Shown: piece by piece, positions 51,865-61,666 of the stretch
Layout: each line of letters starts with the position of its first letter
Position numbering within the stretch: the stretch's first letter is position 1
NCBI GenBank assembly: GCA_030913385.1
Contig: CP133159.1
Location: forward strand, 2,006,584 to 2,070,583
Length of the DNA: 64,000 bases
Direction of reading: 5' to 3'
Origin: Cytophagaceae bacterium ABcell3
Lineage (GTDB): Bacteria; Bacteroidota; Bacteroidia; Cytophagales; Cytophagaceae
Notes under the pieces: model-generated
What the model saw: the letters and a program-made list of their open reading frames with translations, nothing else
Database searches by the model: none
What the model was told of the DNA's origin: nothing
Program-made: the position numbers and the translations under genes

Positions 51865-52203
51865 TTACACCTCAATAATAACAGAATTTCCTTCAGAAAA
51901 ATCCCCGGAGGTCCATTGCCAGCTTTCATGGAGCTTTACCTTACCATCAGGTAAGACTTCAGGTGTTGAAGTACATTTTCCAGTCCTGATTTCATTGTCC
52001 TTATTGATATGCTGGTAAACCATTTCAAGAACTCCATTAGGGGCTGCTTTTGCAATTAAAGTGCCTTTAGTGATTTGTCCTCCCGAGTAGTTGGCCCACA
52101 CTATGTTTCCTTCTTGGAAATAATGAAAAACCGTTTCGTCTGAAACCTCTCCATTTTCTGAGTTGCCTATAGACTTAAACGTTCTATTATTGTAATTAAT
52201 CAT
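51865..52203 (-). CDS. Small conserved beta-rich protein
   Basis: The ATG at 52203 (MINYNNRTFKSIGNSENGEV) is preferred over 52287. About 112 residues: VSDETVFHYFQEGNIVWANYSGGQITKGTLIAKAAPNG, then GKVKLHESWQWTSGDFSEGNS. Homologues in Bacteroidota are, as I recall, often misnamed N-acetylglutamate synthases; nothing here suggests an acetyltransferase. Function unknown. Confidence 0.6.
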   Translation of the reverse strand: MINYNNRTFKSIGNSENGEVSDETVFHYFQEGNIVWANYSGGQITKGTLIAKAAPNGVLEMVYQHINKDNEIRTGKCTSTPEVLPDGKVKLHESWQWTSGDFSEGNSVIIEV

Positions 52204-52347
52204 CTTTAAGAGTTCTTTTTTTAGCCGTAAAAGACTAAAAGTATAAAAAGTAGGGATTTTCTCCCTTAGATGAACATGTACATTCATGGTGTTTACATGT
52301 GCAGAGGGAATTGTAAATTAAGATACATAGATATCAATATTAAAAAT

Positions 52348-53202
52348 TTACCACTCTTTTACAAATTCATGCTTACGATAGCTAGTGAAAATGCCTAGTC
52401 CCCCTTCAATATTTGAATGGATATTTTTGGGTTCAGAAAAGGGGTCACCTGAAAAAGTGTTCTTTAGGTCTTCATCATACTGATAGTAGTGTTCATCAAT
52501 GGTATAAAGCGTGATGATTAATTTACCACTTTCGCCTATACCTTTGGAAAAAGAGCTTGTGAATGGGCCAACCTTTCCATTGGCTATCTGCTTGTCGTTA
52601 ACCAAAAGGCTGGATCCATGGCTGCCAAAGAATAGAGATGGGCTAGTGTAATAGTAAGAGCTGTTGTAATTGCTCGCAATGTCGCCTCTTAGCTTAAAGT
52701 GATCCGTTGGTTCAGGGCTATGCCAATCAATAGAAACTTTTACATCATAATAAGGCTCTCTTGCTGAGGAGTCAATCAATGATGAATCTATAGAAATATT
52801 TATGTTTTGAACACTTTCTTTCGGAACTGTAGTGTAGCTGCTTGCTTTAAGTCCGCTTGGGGTGGTCACATTCAAAAAGTAAGTTTTACCTGGAATGATA
52901 GGTAAATCAGATGTTGTTGTCATATAGGTCTGTTCCATAGGGTAGTAATTTAAGGTTACTTCCTGCTCTCCATTTGATATAACAACGTCGGCATCTTTCA
53001 CATAGTAGTCTTCGCCACTAGTGCTACTGCCTGGAGGGAAACTTTTAGCAATTTTAACCTCTATATTCTCATCGTCAGGAGATAAAAATGCTCCAACTAC
53101 CAGTTTCTCAACAGGGGCTGGCAGTTCTCGGTCGGTAACTGTTTTAATGCACGAGGACAGTAAGGGCATAAAGCATAAACTAAATATGATTACAAGGCGC
53201 AT
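52348..53202 (-). CDS. DUF4249 lipoprotein paired with a TonB receptor
   Basis: 284 residues. The N-terminus is a lipoprotein signal (IIFSLCFMPLLSSC with lipobox LSSC). DUF4249 features: LVVGAFLSPDDENIEVKIAKSFPPG and ADVVISNGEQEVTLNY, then PGKTYFLNVTTPSGLKASSYTTVP. It starts 1 nt after the TonB receptor stop in the same direction, the usual operon. Such lipoproteins sit on the outer membrane and likely help the receptor take up its ligand. The ligand is unknown. Confidence 0.87.
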   Translation of the reverse strand: MRLVIIFSLCFMPLLSSCIKTVTDRELPAPVEKLVVGAFLSPDDENIEVKIAKSFPPGSSTSGEDYYVKDADVVISNGEQEVTLNYYPMEQTYMTTTSDLPIIPGKTYFLNVTTPSGLKASSYTTVPKESVQNINISIDSSLIDSSAREPYYDVKVSIDWHSPEPTDHFKLRGDIASNYNSSYYYTSPSLFFGSHGSSLLVNDKQIANGKVGPFTSSFSKGIGESGKLIITLYTIDEHYYQYDEDLKNTFSGDPFSEPKNIHSNIEGGLGIFTSYRKHEFVKEW

Positions 53203-53203
53203 G

Positions 53204-55549
53204 TCAGAATTTTAGGTTATAGGTAATAGATGGAATGATAGGAAATAATGACACTTGTTTTAAAACAGTCTGGTTTCCTGTGTTGCTGTAGGTGTTTTCT
53301 AAAAAGTAGAAGTAAGGGTTTTGTCTGTTGTATAGGTTGTAAACGCTTAAATCCCATGTTCTTACTTTTCTTCCTTTTAGCTTTTTAATAAATTGGATGC
53401 TTAGGTCCAAACGGTGATATGGAGCCATTCTAAATTGGTTCCTATCTTCATAATAGTAGTATGATGTATAACTTGCCGTAGGGCGACTGCTTTGTTCTGA
53501 AGGAGTGAATGGTTGAAAAGCTGCGTTGGGCATGGTAATGGCATTTCCTGTCCCATATACCCAAGTGCTTGACAAATGGATTTTTTCAGAAGCTTTAAAT
53601 AAACCTACCAATGAAATATCGTGTCTTCTGTCATAGCGAGCATAAAACTTTCTGCCCCAGTTAACATCGTCAAACTGGAGTTGAGTCCAGGAAAGGGTGT
53701 AGCCAGCCCACCCAGAAAAGCGACCTGCTTTTTTATGTAACAAAAACTCAATACCGTATGACCAGCCTTGGCCTTGTGTTACATTGTCTTCCCAAGATCG
53801 CCCATCTTCTAAGTTGTAAGGGTCGTCAAATAAGATAAAGCTTGCACCTTCTCTATATCCGGCCATCCTGTCGGTTTTTTTATAGTATCCTTCAATAGAA
53901 AAAGTAGTATTTAACGGCATGAAATCCTTGGCCATACCTAATGTTACCTGTCGTGACCGGGCTGGCATGACATTTTCTGTAGCAGGAACCCATAGGTCTA
54001 TGGGCATGCCTATTCCGCCACTAGTTAGCTGGTGGGCAAACTGGTTCATTTCCGCATACCCTGCTTTAATTGATAAATCAGGTTTTAATTGGTAGCCTGC
54101 TGTTAGTCTAGGTTCAGGATTGATGTAGTGCTCTCCGTTGACATAGAAGCTTGACAAGCGAATTCCTCCATTGATGGTTAAAGCTCTAAAAGGCCTAAAT
54201 TCATCTTCTATAAAAATAGCCGTTTCAAGAGCCCTGGTCCTGGAGCTAAAGTCGAGGTCAGAGTTAATATATGAGCCTTGGAACACCAAAGCTTCAGGGT
54301 TTAAAGTATGATGGGTTAATGATATTCCGGCAAATAGTTTATGCTTGTCCGAATGGAAGTATTCAAACTGTTGTTTTACCGAAATTTCGCTGACAAGGGA
54401 ATTGAAGTTCAGAAAAAAAGTTTCTCCGCCCCAGTTATCTTCAGACCTGATATTAAAATTATACCCACTGTAAGTAAGGGCTGTTTGTGAAAAAACTCTT
54501 TTATTAATAATTCTGTCCCAACCTAGCGTATATGCTTGGTTTCTCCACCCTAAATTGCCTTTGGATTGATTATCTTCGAATTGAGTAGAAATTGAAAACC
54601 TGTCATTCCCGTTATATCCACTGAGGTAGATGGTGTTTTTAGGGTCTACTTTGTATGAAATTTTTCCTGCAAGATCATAAAAATAGTATCCTGCCCGAAA
54701 ATCTCCTGTCATAAACGGCCTAGTGAGTACATCTAAATAGGTACGCCTTCCGGATATCATAAAAGTTAGTTTGTCTTTTACAATAGGTCCTTCTAGTGTA
54801 AAGCGTGAGGCTATAAGGCCAATTCCGGCTTCTCCTGTTATTCTTTCAGGATTCCCACTTTTTAGCTCCATATTAATGACGGAGGATAATCGACTTCCAT
54901 ACCTGGCAGGGAACCCGCCTTTTATAAGATTTACATTTTGTAAGGCATCTCCATTAAATGAAGAAAAGAAACCGAAAAGATGGTAAGGGTTATACACCAT
55001 GGCATGGTCCACAAGGAAAAGGTTTTCTCCAGGCCCGCCACCTCTGACGTATAGACCAGCCATGCCCTCTGAACCTGTTTGTACGCCTGGCATTAATTGA
55101 AGGGCTTTTAGTACGTCTTTTTCTCCAAATAAAGTTGGGATGCTTTTTATTTGTTCTACCGGAAGGTCTATGCTGCTGATTTCAGCGCCTTCGCTAATTT
55201 TTTTTTGTTTTTGTCCTTCTAGCACCACTTCATCCAAGTAGTAGTCTTCTGTAGACAATACCACGTCAAGGGAAAAGTCCTCGGTGGCTGGAACTTTCTT
55301 AGTTACTGACGTGAAACCGATTAGTGAAAAAGAAATTTCCACCGAGTCTGCCGGGTCAATGGTAAATGAGTAAAAACCAGCCTTGTCGGTAACCCCCTCT
55401 TTTTTGGGTGTAGATAATGATACCTTTACGCCTTGGAGGGGTTGTTTGGATAGCTCCTCTGTTACCTGCCCTTTTATTACTACTTGTTGTCCGTAAGTAG
55501 TAAAAGAGCTTAAGAAGAAAAGTAGAACAAAAGTTTTTTTGAAGGCCAT
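53204..55549 (-). CDS. TonB-dependent receptor with carboxypeptidase-like N-terminal domain
   Basis: 781 residues. Signal peptide (TFVLLFFLSSFTTYGQ), then a carboxypeptidase regulatory-like domain (VVIKGQVTEELSKQPLQGVKVSL) up to residue ~110. The plug is at LPVEQIKSIPTLFGEKDVLKALQLMPGV, then ARYGSRLSSVINMELKSGNPE and a 22-strand-type barrel ending FPIIPSITYNLKF. Imports a large substrate using TonB energy. Unlike SusC it lacks SusC length (~1000). Partner is the DUF4249 lipoprotein. Confidence 0.92.
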   Translation of the reverse strand: MAFKKTFVLLFFLSSFTTYGQQVVIKGQVTEELSKQPLQGVKVSLSTPKKEGVTDKAGFYSFTIDPADSVEISFSLIGFTSVTKKVPATEDFSLDVVLSTEDYYLDEVVLEGQKQKKISEGAEISSIDLPVEQIKSIPTLFGEKDVLKALQLMPGVQTGSEGMAGLYVRGGGPGENLFLVDHAMVYNPYHLFGFFSSFNGDALQNVNLIKGGFPARYGSRLSSVINMELKSGNPERITGEAGIGLIASRFTLEGPIVKDKLTFMISGRRTYLDVLTRPFMTGDFRAGYYFYDLAGKISYKVDPKNTIYLSGYNGNDRFSISTQFEDNQSKGNLGWRNQAYTLGWDRIINKRVFSQTALTYSGYNFNIRSEDNWGGETFFLNFNSLVSEISVKQQFEYFHSDKHKLFAGISLTHHTLNPEALVFQGSYINSDLDFSSRTRALETAIFIEDEFRPFRALTINGGIRLSSFYVNGEHYINPEPRLTAGYQLKPDLSIKAGYAEMNQFAHQLTSGGIGMPIDLWVPATENVMPARSRQVTLGMAKDFMPLNTTFSIEGYYKKTDRMAGYREGASFILFDDPYNLEDGRSWEDNVTQGQGWSYGIEFLLHKKAGRFSGWAGYTLSWTQLQFDDVNWGRKFYARYDRRHDISLVGLFKASEKIHLSSTWVYGTGNAITMPNAAFQPFTPSEQSSRPTASYTSYYYYEDRNQFRMAPYHRLDLSIQFIKKLKGRKVRTWDLSVYNLYNRQNPYFYFLENTYSNTGNQTVLKQVSLFPIIPSITYNLKF

Positions 55550-55700
55550 TAGCTGTTAAAATATGGGATATTATAAAAAGTTAGCTAAGGTAATTGGTTT
55601 TGTCTTGAAAAAGAAATTGTTTGACGACTGTTTTTGCTTTGCTGAAGGGCTGGTCTTTTTGTTCCTTGGAAGGGGAAGTGCATAGTAGGCGCCCTCGGAT

Positions 55701-55870
55701 TAAACCTAAAATATGCAATAATGGAATTTATTGTTACGTATCAAGGTAGCTTTAAAAATCAGTCGCTTCGCTCACATTTGTGTCTTAACCACAGTGCTGC
55801 TATGCTTTGCGATTCCAAAGGGCTAATGTTGTTTTGCTTCTCATGACGAAATATAATGCATATTACAGGT
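55701..55870 (-). repeat. Dispersed intergenic repeat R1, copy 3 (inverted)
   Basis: On the - strand it shares GCAAAGCATAG, GAGCGAAGCGACTGATTT and GCATATTTTAGGTTTA with copy 1, and GTCATGAG...GCAAAACA with copy 2. It lies in the ~425-bp gap upstream of the TonB receptor gene; the rest of the gap holds nothing else recognisable. Confidence 0.65.
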
Positions 55871-55974
55871 TGAAAAATGCAAAAAAACAGCCCATGAAAA
55901 ACTTAATGGATTAGAAACTTTGCGATTATGCAACTTGCTCAAGGAAGTTTTTGAAAGAATTAGGAGCTTATGTT

Positions 55975-56475
55975 TTACGGCGTTTCTGGGGGAGGTAACT
56001 CGTCTTTTCTAGATACAAAGAAAAAATTTATTCCAGACACTGTTCTAAAGCCACTGTGGAAGTTTCCGTTAAAGTCGGAGCTGTAATAAGGTGCCACCTC
56101 AAAGAATAACCCTGCATTGGGAAATGGGAAAGGGAAGCCTTCTACAGCTATTGGTGCAACTACCCCAAAAAAGTTATCCTGATGCCCATAAAACTCAGCC
56201 CTAGGCCCGATGCCAATAACAAAATTGATCCTGTCAAACCAGTTAAACCTTCTTTTAGCCAGTAACTCGGTTTTTATATGTTGCTGATCTGCAAAATTGG
56301 TGTACTGAAGGTCTTGCAGTCTTATGTCAGCAAAAAACTTTGTTCTTTGAGAAGTTTTAAAAGAAAGTCCCGGTTCTGAACCGGAAGGGTAAACGCCAAT
56401 CCCAACCTGGGCAAAAGTAAAAAAAGGTGTGCTTAATGTGCCTAAAAAGATAAATAAAGTAAGTAGGTGTTTCAT
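55975..56475 (-). CDS. Predicted outer-membrane or periplasmic protein
   Basis: 166 residues with signal peptide (LLTLFIFLGTLSTPFFTFAQ). Strand-like sequence includes RFNWFDRINFVIGIGPRAEFYG and GLFFEVAPYYSSDFNGNF, ending in a Pro-rich tail ELPPPETP. Resembles small barrel proteins but the family is not recognised. Divergent from the D-2-hydroxyacid dehydrogenase gene. Confidence 0.65.
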   Translation of the reverse strand: MKHLLTLFIFLGTLSTPFFTFAQVGIGVYPSGSEPGLSFKTSQRTKFFADIRLQDLQYTNFADQQHIKTELLAKRRFNWFDRINFVIGIGPRAEFYGHQDNFFGVVAPIAVEGFPFPFPNAGLFFEVAPYYSSDFNGNFHSGFRTVSGINFFFVSRKDELPPPETP

Positions 56476-56643
56476 GTTTTGTTTCTTTTTTCAAAAATCA
56501 GGTGCAAGTTGAAAAATGGGTATGATATTTCTTATAGCTAAATCTGCTTTATATCATAGGGGCTTTTTCTTGCTTTTGTCAATTTTAACTTTTAATTAAG
56601 CTTTTAGTTAAGCATTTTATTCATTCAAAAATCTAAATTTTTT

Positions 56644-57639
56644 ATGAGAATTACCTTTTTTAGTGCCAGAAAATATGAAAAGCCTTTTTTTGACTCAGCT
56701 TGTGCTGGTAAAGGATTTGACTGTAACTATGTAGAAGTGCACCTCAATCAAGAATCAGTTTTGCTAGCTTCAGGATCTGATGTTGTTTGCTTGTTTGTAA
56801 ACGACACTTGCAACCGTGAAATAATTGAGCAGCTTTCTGAGATGGGGGTAAAATTAATTGCCTTGCGTTCTGCAGGTTTTAACCACGTTGACTTAAAAGC
56901 TGCAGCGGAGCATAATATTCCTGTGGTGCGGGTACCTGCTTATTCCCCTTACTCAGTGGCAGAACATACCATTGCTATTATCATGACGCTAAACCGGAAA
57001 ACCCATAGAGCTTATAACCGGGTAAAGGAGGGTAACTTTAGCCTTAACGGGTTGATGGGATTTGACCTTCATTGCAAAACTGCTGGCCTTATAGGTTTAG
57101 GTAAAATAGGAAAGGCTACGGCAAAGATCCTTTTAGGTTTTGGATGTAAGGTCTTGGGGTATGACAAATATGAAGATGAAGAGTGCAAGAAGCTTGGTGT
57201 TGAATACACCAGTATTGACAGGATATTTTCAGAGTCAGATATTGTATCGCTTCACTGTCCTTTGACGCCTGATACGCATCATATTATCAATAAAGATACT
57301 ATTGAAAAGATGAAGGATGGTGTGATGCTGATCAATACAAGCAGGGGGGCCCTTGTGGATACCAAAGCAGTAATTGAAGCATTAAAAACAAGTAAAATTG
57401 GACACCTTGGTTTAGATGTGTATGAAGAGGAAGGGGATTTGTTTTTTGAGGACCTGTCTGATCAGATCATAACAGACGACGTGTTTATGAGGCTACTTAC
57501 TTTCCCTAATGTGTTAATAACAGGGCATCAAGCTTTCTTTACTAATAATGCTATGAGAAATATTGCAGATATTACTATTGGTAATATTGTGGATTTCAGG
57601 GAGAAAAAAGAGCTTGAAAATGCTGTGGTTCTAGAGTGA
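56644..57639 (+). CDS. D-2-hydroxyacid dehydrogenase, D-lactate dehydrogenase type
   Basis: 331 residues. NAD-binding loop AGLIGLGKIGKATAKILLGFGCKVLGYDKY, substrate Arg region LINTSRGALVDTKAVIEALK, and NVLITGHQAFFTNNAMRNIADITIGNI with the catalytic His. Length and this last motif match fermentative D-lactate dehydrogenases (LdhA). It would reduce pyruvate to D-lactate with NADH when oxygen is short. It could act on another 2-oxoacid. Confidence 0.88.
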   Translation: MRITFFSARKYEKPFFDSACAGKGFDCNYVEVHLNQESVLLASGSDVVCLFVNDTCNREIIEQLSEMGVKLIALRSAGFNHVDLKAAAEHNIPVVRVPAYSPYSVAEHTIAIIMTLNRKTHRAYNRVKEGNFSLNGLMGFDLHCKTAGLIGLGKIGKATAKILLGFGCKVLGYDKYEDEECKKLGVEYTSIDRIFSESDIVSLHCPLTPDTHHIINKDTIEKMKDGVMLINTSRGALVDTKAVIEALKTSKIGHLGLDVYEEEGDLFFEDLSDQIITDDVFMRLLTFPNVLITGHQAFFTNNAMRNIADITIGNIVDFREKKELENAVVLE

Positions 57640-57716
57640 TTTTTTTTGTCGTTATTTTAGTGAACATTTCATGGATGCAAAAGTTAATATAGTACCTTTT
57701 GAAAACAGTGGAAAAT

Positions 57717-58196
57717 ATGCATGGAGATCTTTCGAAAAGTGAAATTGATGAAGTCTTGACTCAGCAGTATATTGGACGCATTGGGTGCAGTGTGGGAGAT
57801 AAGCCATATATTGTGCCGGTAGCCTATAGTTATGATGCAGCGTCTTCATCTATTTATGGTATGACCGGCGAAGGTATGAAGACTGATTTTCTTAGAAAAA
57901 ACCCGCTGGTTTGTTTTGAGGTCGAATCGGTTAAAGATATCACGCACTGGAAGAGTGTGGTGGCTTGGGGAGTATTTGAAGAATTGTCAGGGCCAGACGC
58001 TAAAAATGCCATGCATAAGTATTCAGAGAAACTTAAGTCTCTGGTGCATTCAAACGATGAGTTGTTGGCAAAAGTTAGCTGGGATATTTCTCATGAGGAT
58101 GTTCCTGATAAAAACGCAATTATATACCGGATTAAGCTTACTGAAAAGTCAGGCAAGTTTGAAAGTTTCGTGGCTTCTGAAAGCCATCAAAGGTAA
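57717..58196 (+). CDS. Pyridoxamine 5'-phosphate oxidase-fold flavin-binding protein
   Basis: The ATG at 57717 (MHGDLSKSEIDEVLTQQYIGRIGCS) fits the family better than the TTG at 57699. About 159 residues: the split-barrel VLTQQYIGRIGCSVGDKPYIVPVAYSYD, GEGMKTDFLRKNPLVCFEVE and WKSVVAWGVFEEL, typical of the NimA-like/PNPOx-like group. These bind FMN, F420 or haem; exact substrate not known. Lies between the D-LDH-like gene and a convergent uspA. Confidence 0.87.
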   Translation: MHGDLSKSEIDEVLTQQYIGRIGCSVGDKPYIVPVAYSYDAASSSIYGMTGEGMKTDFLRKNPLVCFEVESVKDITHWKSVVAWGVFEELSGPDAKNAMHKYSEKLKSLVHSNDELLAKVSWDISHEDVPDKNAIIYRIKLTEKSGKFESFVASESHQR

Positions 58197-58206
58197 GTAT
58201 TGTATA

Positions 58207-58296
58207 AGTGAATACTTGATGTATTCACTCATGTATTTTTTTAGCTTGTAATTTTTTTATCTGCAGAAAGGCCTGGATGAGAGTTCAGGTCTTTTT
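58207..58296 (+). terminator. Two consecutive hairpins, terminator
   Basis: AGTGAATAC / GTATTCACT (58207-58229) followed by AAAGGCCTG / CAGGTCTTT with T tract (58267-58296). Confidence 0.75.
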
Positions 58297-58338
58297 TTGC
58301 TTTAAGAAAATTAAGATTTGCTACACATAAGTGTTTTT

Positions 58339-59166
58339 TTATTCCTTGTGCATGGCCAAAACCGGAACAAAAGCATGATGCGCCATTCTACGGGTAAGGC
58401 TTTTTTGGAAAAGGCGTTGGTAAACAGGACGTTTTCTGGTGCTTAATATTAAAAGTTTGGAATCGTTTGATTCAACAAAATTTGTTAATGCATCAAAAAC
58501 ATTGCTGCTTTCTATTATTACGAAGTCTATGCTTTGGTAATTATGAACAGAGGCTTCTTCCGACATTTTTGCCTTAAAAGCTTCCTGTTCTTTAGGTGTT
58601 AGTTTTTTACTTATGTTGAGAAAAGTAACTTTGGCATTAAAAATAGAGGCAAACTTAAAGGCAAAGCTAATATTTTCTTTTTCATTGCCCTTCATGTCAG
58701 TAGCATATACAATGTCATCTAATGGGTGGAAGGTATGGTTTTCTGGAATGACCAGTACAGGACAAAGGACATTCTCAATGATTTTAGAGGTAATGGTGCC
58801 AGGAAATAGCTCTTTAAGACCATGAGCACCTTCGGTATTCATGAATATGATGTCAATATTTTCTTCTTTTATTACTTTAAGAATTTCTTCTAGCACAAAA
58901 CCACGCCTTACGATGCATTTGCTTTGGGTTTCAGAAGAAATGTATTGGTTGACAAACTCTTCACATCGCTCTTGTAGCATTTTTTGGCCATAGTGGTATA
59001 CATCTTCAGGGGATTTTACCTTTGTGCCGGCAGGAAGTGGAGGGGGGATAAAAAAGGAATGAAGCACAATGATTTCTGTGTCTGACTTTTTGGCCAAATC
59101 ATTGGCGTAAATCAGGGAGTTTGATGTATGATCTGTAAGATCTGTAGGGCAAAGTATTTTTAGCAT
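58339..59166 (-). CDS. Universal stress protein, two tandem UspA domains
   Basis: 275 residues: LKILCPTDLTDHTSNSLIYANDLA, the loop NTEGAHGLKELFPGT (ATP-binding pattern with Asn replacing the first Gly), then a second domain from DIVYATDMKGNEKENI to MAHHAFVPVLAMHKE. Diverged paralogue of 22432-23265. Upstream begins repeat cluster 2; no FNR-like site is seen within 100 nt. Confidence 0.9.
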   Translation of the reverse strand: MLKILCPTDLTDHTSNSLIYANDLAKKSDTEIIVLHSFFIPPPLPAGTKVKSPEDVYHYGQKMLQERCEEFVNQYISSETQSKCIVRRGFVLEEILKVIKEENIDIIFMNTEGAHGLKELFPGTITSKIIENVLCPVLVIPENHTFHPLDDIVYATDMKGNEKENISFAFKFASIFNAKVTFLNISKKLTPKEQEAFKAKMSEEASVHNYQSIDFVIIESSNVFDALTNFVESNDSKLLILSTRKRPVYQRLFQKSLTRRMAHHAFVPVLAMHKE

Positions 59167-59978
59167 CTTTTTAAGGCTGTTCCTTTCAGTGGTAAACTTA
59201 TTAGTTTCTGTAAATTATTCAAAAGAATATATCTACACTTTTTTGCATTACTTTTAAGTGTTAAATATCCAGATATTTACAAAAGTAGCATGGAACCCTA
59301 TTTGTAAAAGAGATTTAGGATCTATTTAAGAATGAAACGACAATTCTTACAAGCCGGTTACATGTCATGACAAAGAAATATAGGGGGTATCCCGAGGAAC
59401 AAGTGGGCTGTTAGTAACTAGCACCTACCTAACATTTGGCCACTCACATTCCTGCTTTATCCCAACAGCCCCCGATGATACGAGGTATGAATGTAGAGCC
59501 GATTTTTTATCGGCATGAACTACATTGTTTGTTTTCTACCTTTGCCCCCCCCCCCCACGTCATCGGTAGGAGGAAACGACGAAGCAATCTCATCGTCAGG
59601 TCTAGTATGACACCCTAACAATCAACCAACACTGCTTATCTCAAAAAGATTGCCGCGGCATTTTTTCATAAGAAAACTAATGGCTTATAACTTCAATCCA
59701 TAGAACTTTACCCACCACTATCTTGCGCCTCGCAATGACGGTTAAATTCTGATTTTCTGCTAATTAAAACCTTAATGTTAGACGCTGGCACCTGCCTAAT
59801 ATTTGGCAATTCACATTCCTGCTTTACCCCAACAGCCCCCCGCAACAGGTGCGGGGAGACAGCTATAGTGTTGATTTTAAAGCTTAAAAACACCATCCCC
59901 AAAAGCTACACCCAAAGCCAGCGATAACCTCCAAACCGGTAAGAGCCGAATAGTAGACAAAAGAATAACTCAATAATA

Positions 59979-60225
59979 AGCAGTCCGGTAGCTGCTAAGG
60001 GCGGGCGGGGACTCTATGGCTGGTGTGGGCATATTGCGGCTTGTGGGCTGCCGGATTTTTAAAAATGCCGCCATTAAAAACTGCCCTTGACAATGAATCG
60101 TCAGTTAAGGCATTTTTCTGGCAGGGAGGGGTTGTGCGTTTAGCGCGTGGCAATATGCCTTTCAGCCATAGTGTCTTTTTTGGGTTACCTTTTTTGGACA
60201 AGCAAAAAAGGTAAGAAGAAATGGA
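59979..60225 (+). repeat. Family B repeat, copy 5
   Basis: Close to copy 2, with a CTGCTAAGG start variant. Confidence 0.82.
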
Positions 60226-60684
60226 GAATGAGCCTTAGGTAACATTAGCTCATTAGGTTTATTAATAAAGGATCAATTTAATGATTTGATGATGCTCTAA
60301 TCGTCAGGTCTGGTATTTGACACCCTAACAATCAACCAACACTGCTTATCTCAAAAAGATTGCCGCGGCATTTTTTCATAAGAAACAAAAGGATGATTCG
60401 ATGATATGATGATGCAATGATATATAACCTGTCATCCCGAGGCACGAGGGATCTGTTAGACGCTGGCACCTGCCTTCGTAATAGGTACAGATAAAGACAC
60501 TCATGCTGTTATCCAAGCAGATCCTTCCTGCGTCAGGACGACAAGAAGAAGTGTCAAGGGCAGAGGGTAATACGGCATTGGATACAAATTGAGAAAAGCA
60601 GAGTCTCAAAAACTAACAACTAAAGCCAGCGATAACTCCAAACTGGTAAGAGCCGAAAAGTAGACTAAAGGAATAACTTTATAA

Positions 60685-60934
60685 TCAGCAACCCGGTAGC
60701 TACTAAGGGCGGGCAGGGACTCTATGGCTGGTGTGGGCATATTGCGGCTTGTGGGGTGCCGGATTTTTAAAAATGCCGCCATAAAATACTGCCTTTGACA
60801 ATGAATCGTCAGTTAAGGCATTTTTCTGGCAGGGAGGGGCTGTGCGTTTAGTGCGTGGCAATATATGCCTTTCAGCCATAGTGTCTTTTTTTGGTTACCT
60901 TTTTTGGACAAGCAAAAAAGGTAAGAAGAAATGG
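60685..60934 (+). repeat. Family B repeat, copy 6
   Basis: With its right flank it forms a ~530-bp near-identical match to copy 1 and flank (45728-46259), offset 14,988. Confidence 0.85.
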
Positions 60935-61056
60935 AGAATGAGCTTTAGGAAACATTAGCTCATTAGGTGTATTAATAAGGCGACCAATTTAATGATTTGA
61001 TGATGCTCTAATCGTCAGGTCTGGTACATAACACCCTCAATTACAACTCACCCCAA

Positions 61057-61243
61057 CGTCATTGCGAGGAGAAACGACGAAGCAATCTCATCGTCAAGTC
61101 TAATATTCATTACCCCACAAACAATCAACCTATACTGCTTATCTCAAACAGATTGCCGCGGCATTTTTTCATAAGAAAACTAATGGCTTATAACTTCAAT
61201 CCATAGAACTTTACCCACCACTATCTTGCGCCTCGCAATGACG
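61057..61243 (+). repeat. Family A element in cluster 2
   Basis: Same as 46069-46255: ends CGTCATTGCGAGG / CCTCGCAATGACG. Confidence 0.78.
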
Positions 61244-61666
61244 GTTAAGTTTTGACTTTCTGCTAGTTAGAACCTTAGTAATAACCTGTCATCCCACACC
61301 GATAGCTATCGGGAGAGGGATTTGTCAGACACTAGCACTTAGGAAATAAAATAACAAAAGCTGCCAAAAGTCCTTTACCCAAACAGATCCTTCCTTCGTC
61401 AGGATGACTAGAAGAGTGTCAAGGGCAGGGGTTAATATTCTTATCCTAAAAATTAAAAGCCAGAACAAGTGGTAAGCTCCATCCTCCTCCAAGTGGTTAA
61501 CAACCCTTGGAGGGGTTTCTATGTGCAAAAACACCCTTGGTTGCTCGAATTTTGTTTGTAAGTATTTCAATTTTAAAAGATTATAAAATTATATACAAAT
61601 GCTCAAACAATAGGTTTAGTTGTAAGTTTAATGCGGTATAATCAACTAATTTCAAACCGGATAAAT

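Larger units (their letters stand above)
59390..61530. repeat. Intergenic repeat cluster 2
   Basis: About 2.1 kb with no gene, made of the same families as cluster 1: A elements near 59.56-59.75 kb and at 61057-61243, B copies at 59979-60225 and 60685-60934, and a C hairpin near 61468-61525. A run of twelve C occurs at 59545-59556. Between the UspA start and the repeats (59167-59390) nothing is recognised. Confidence 0.85.

Noticed and set aside
59369-59378. TGTCATGACA palindrome upstream of the 58339-59166 uspA
   Set aside because: Arms are in the opposite order to the TGA-N6-TCA sites, and it is about 200 nt upstream of the gene.
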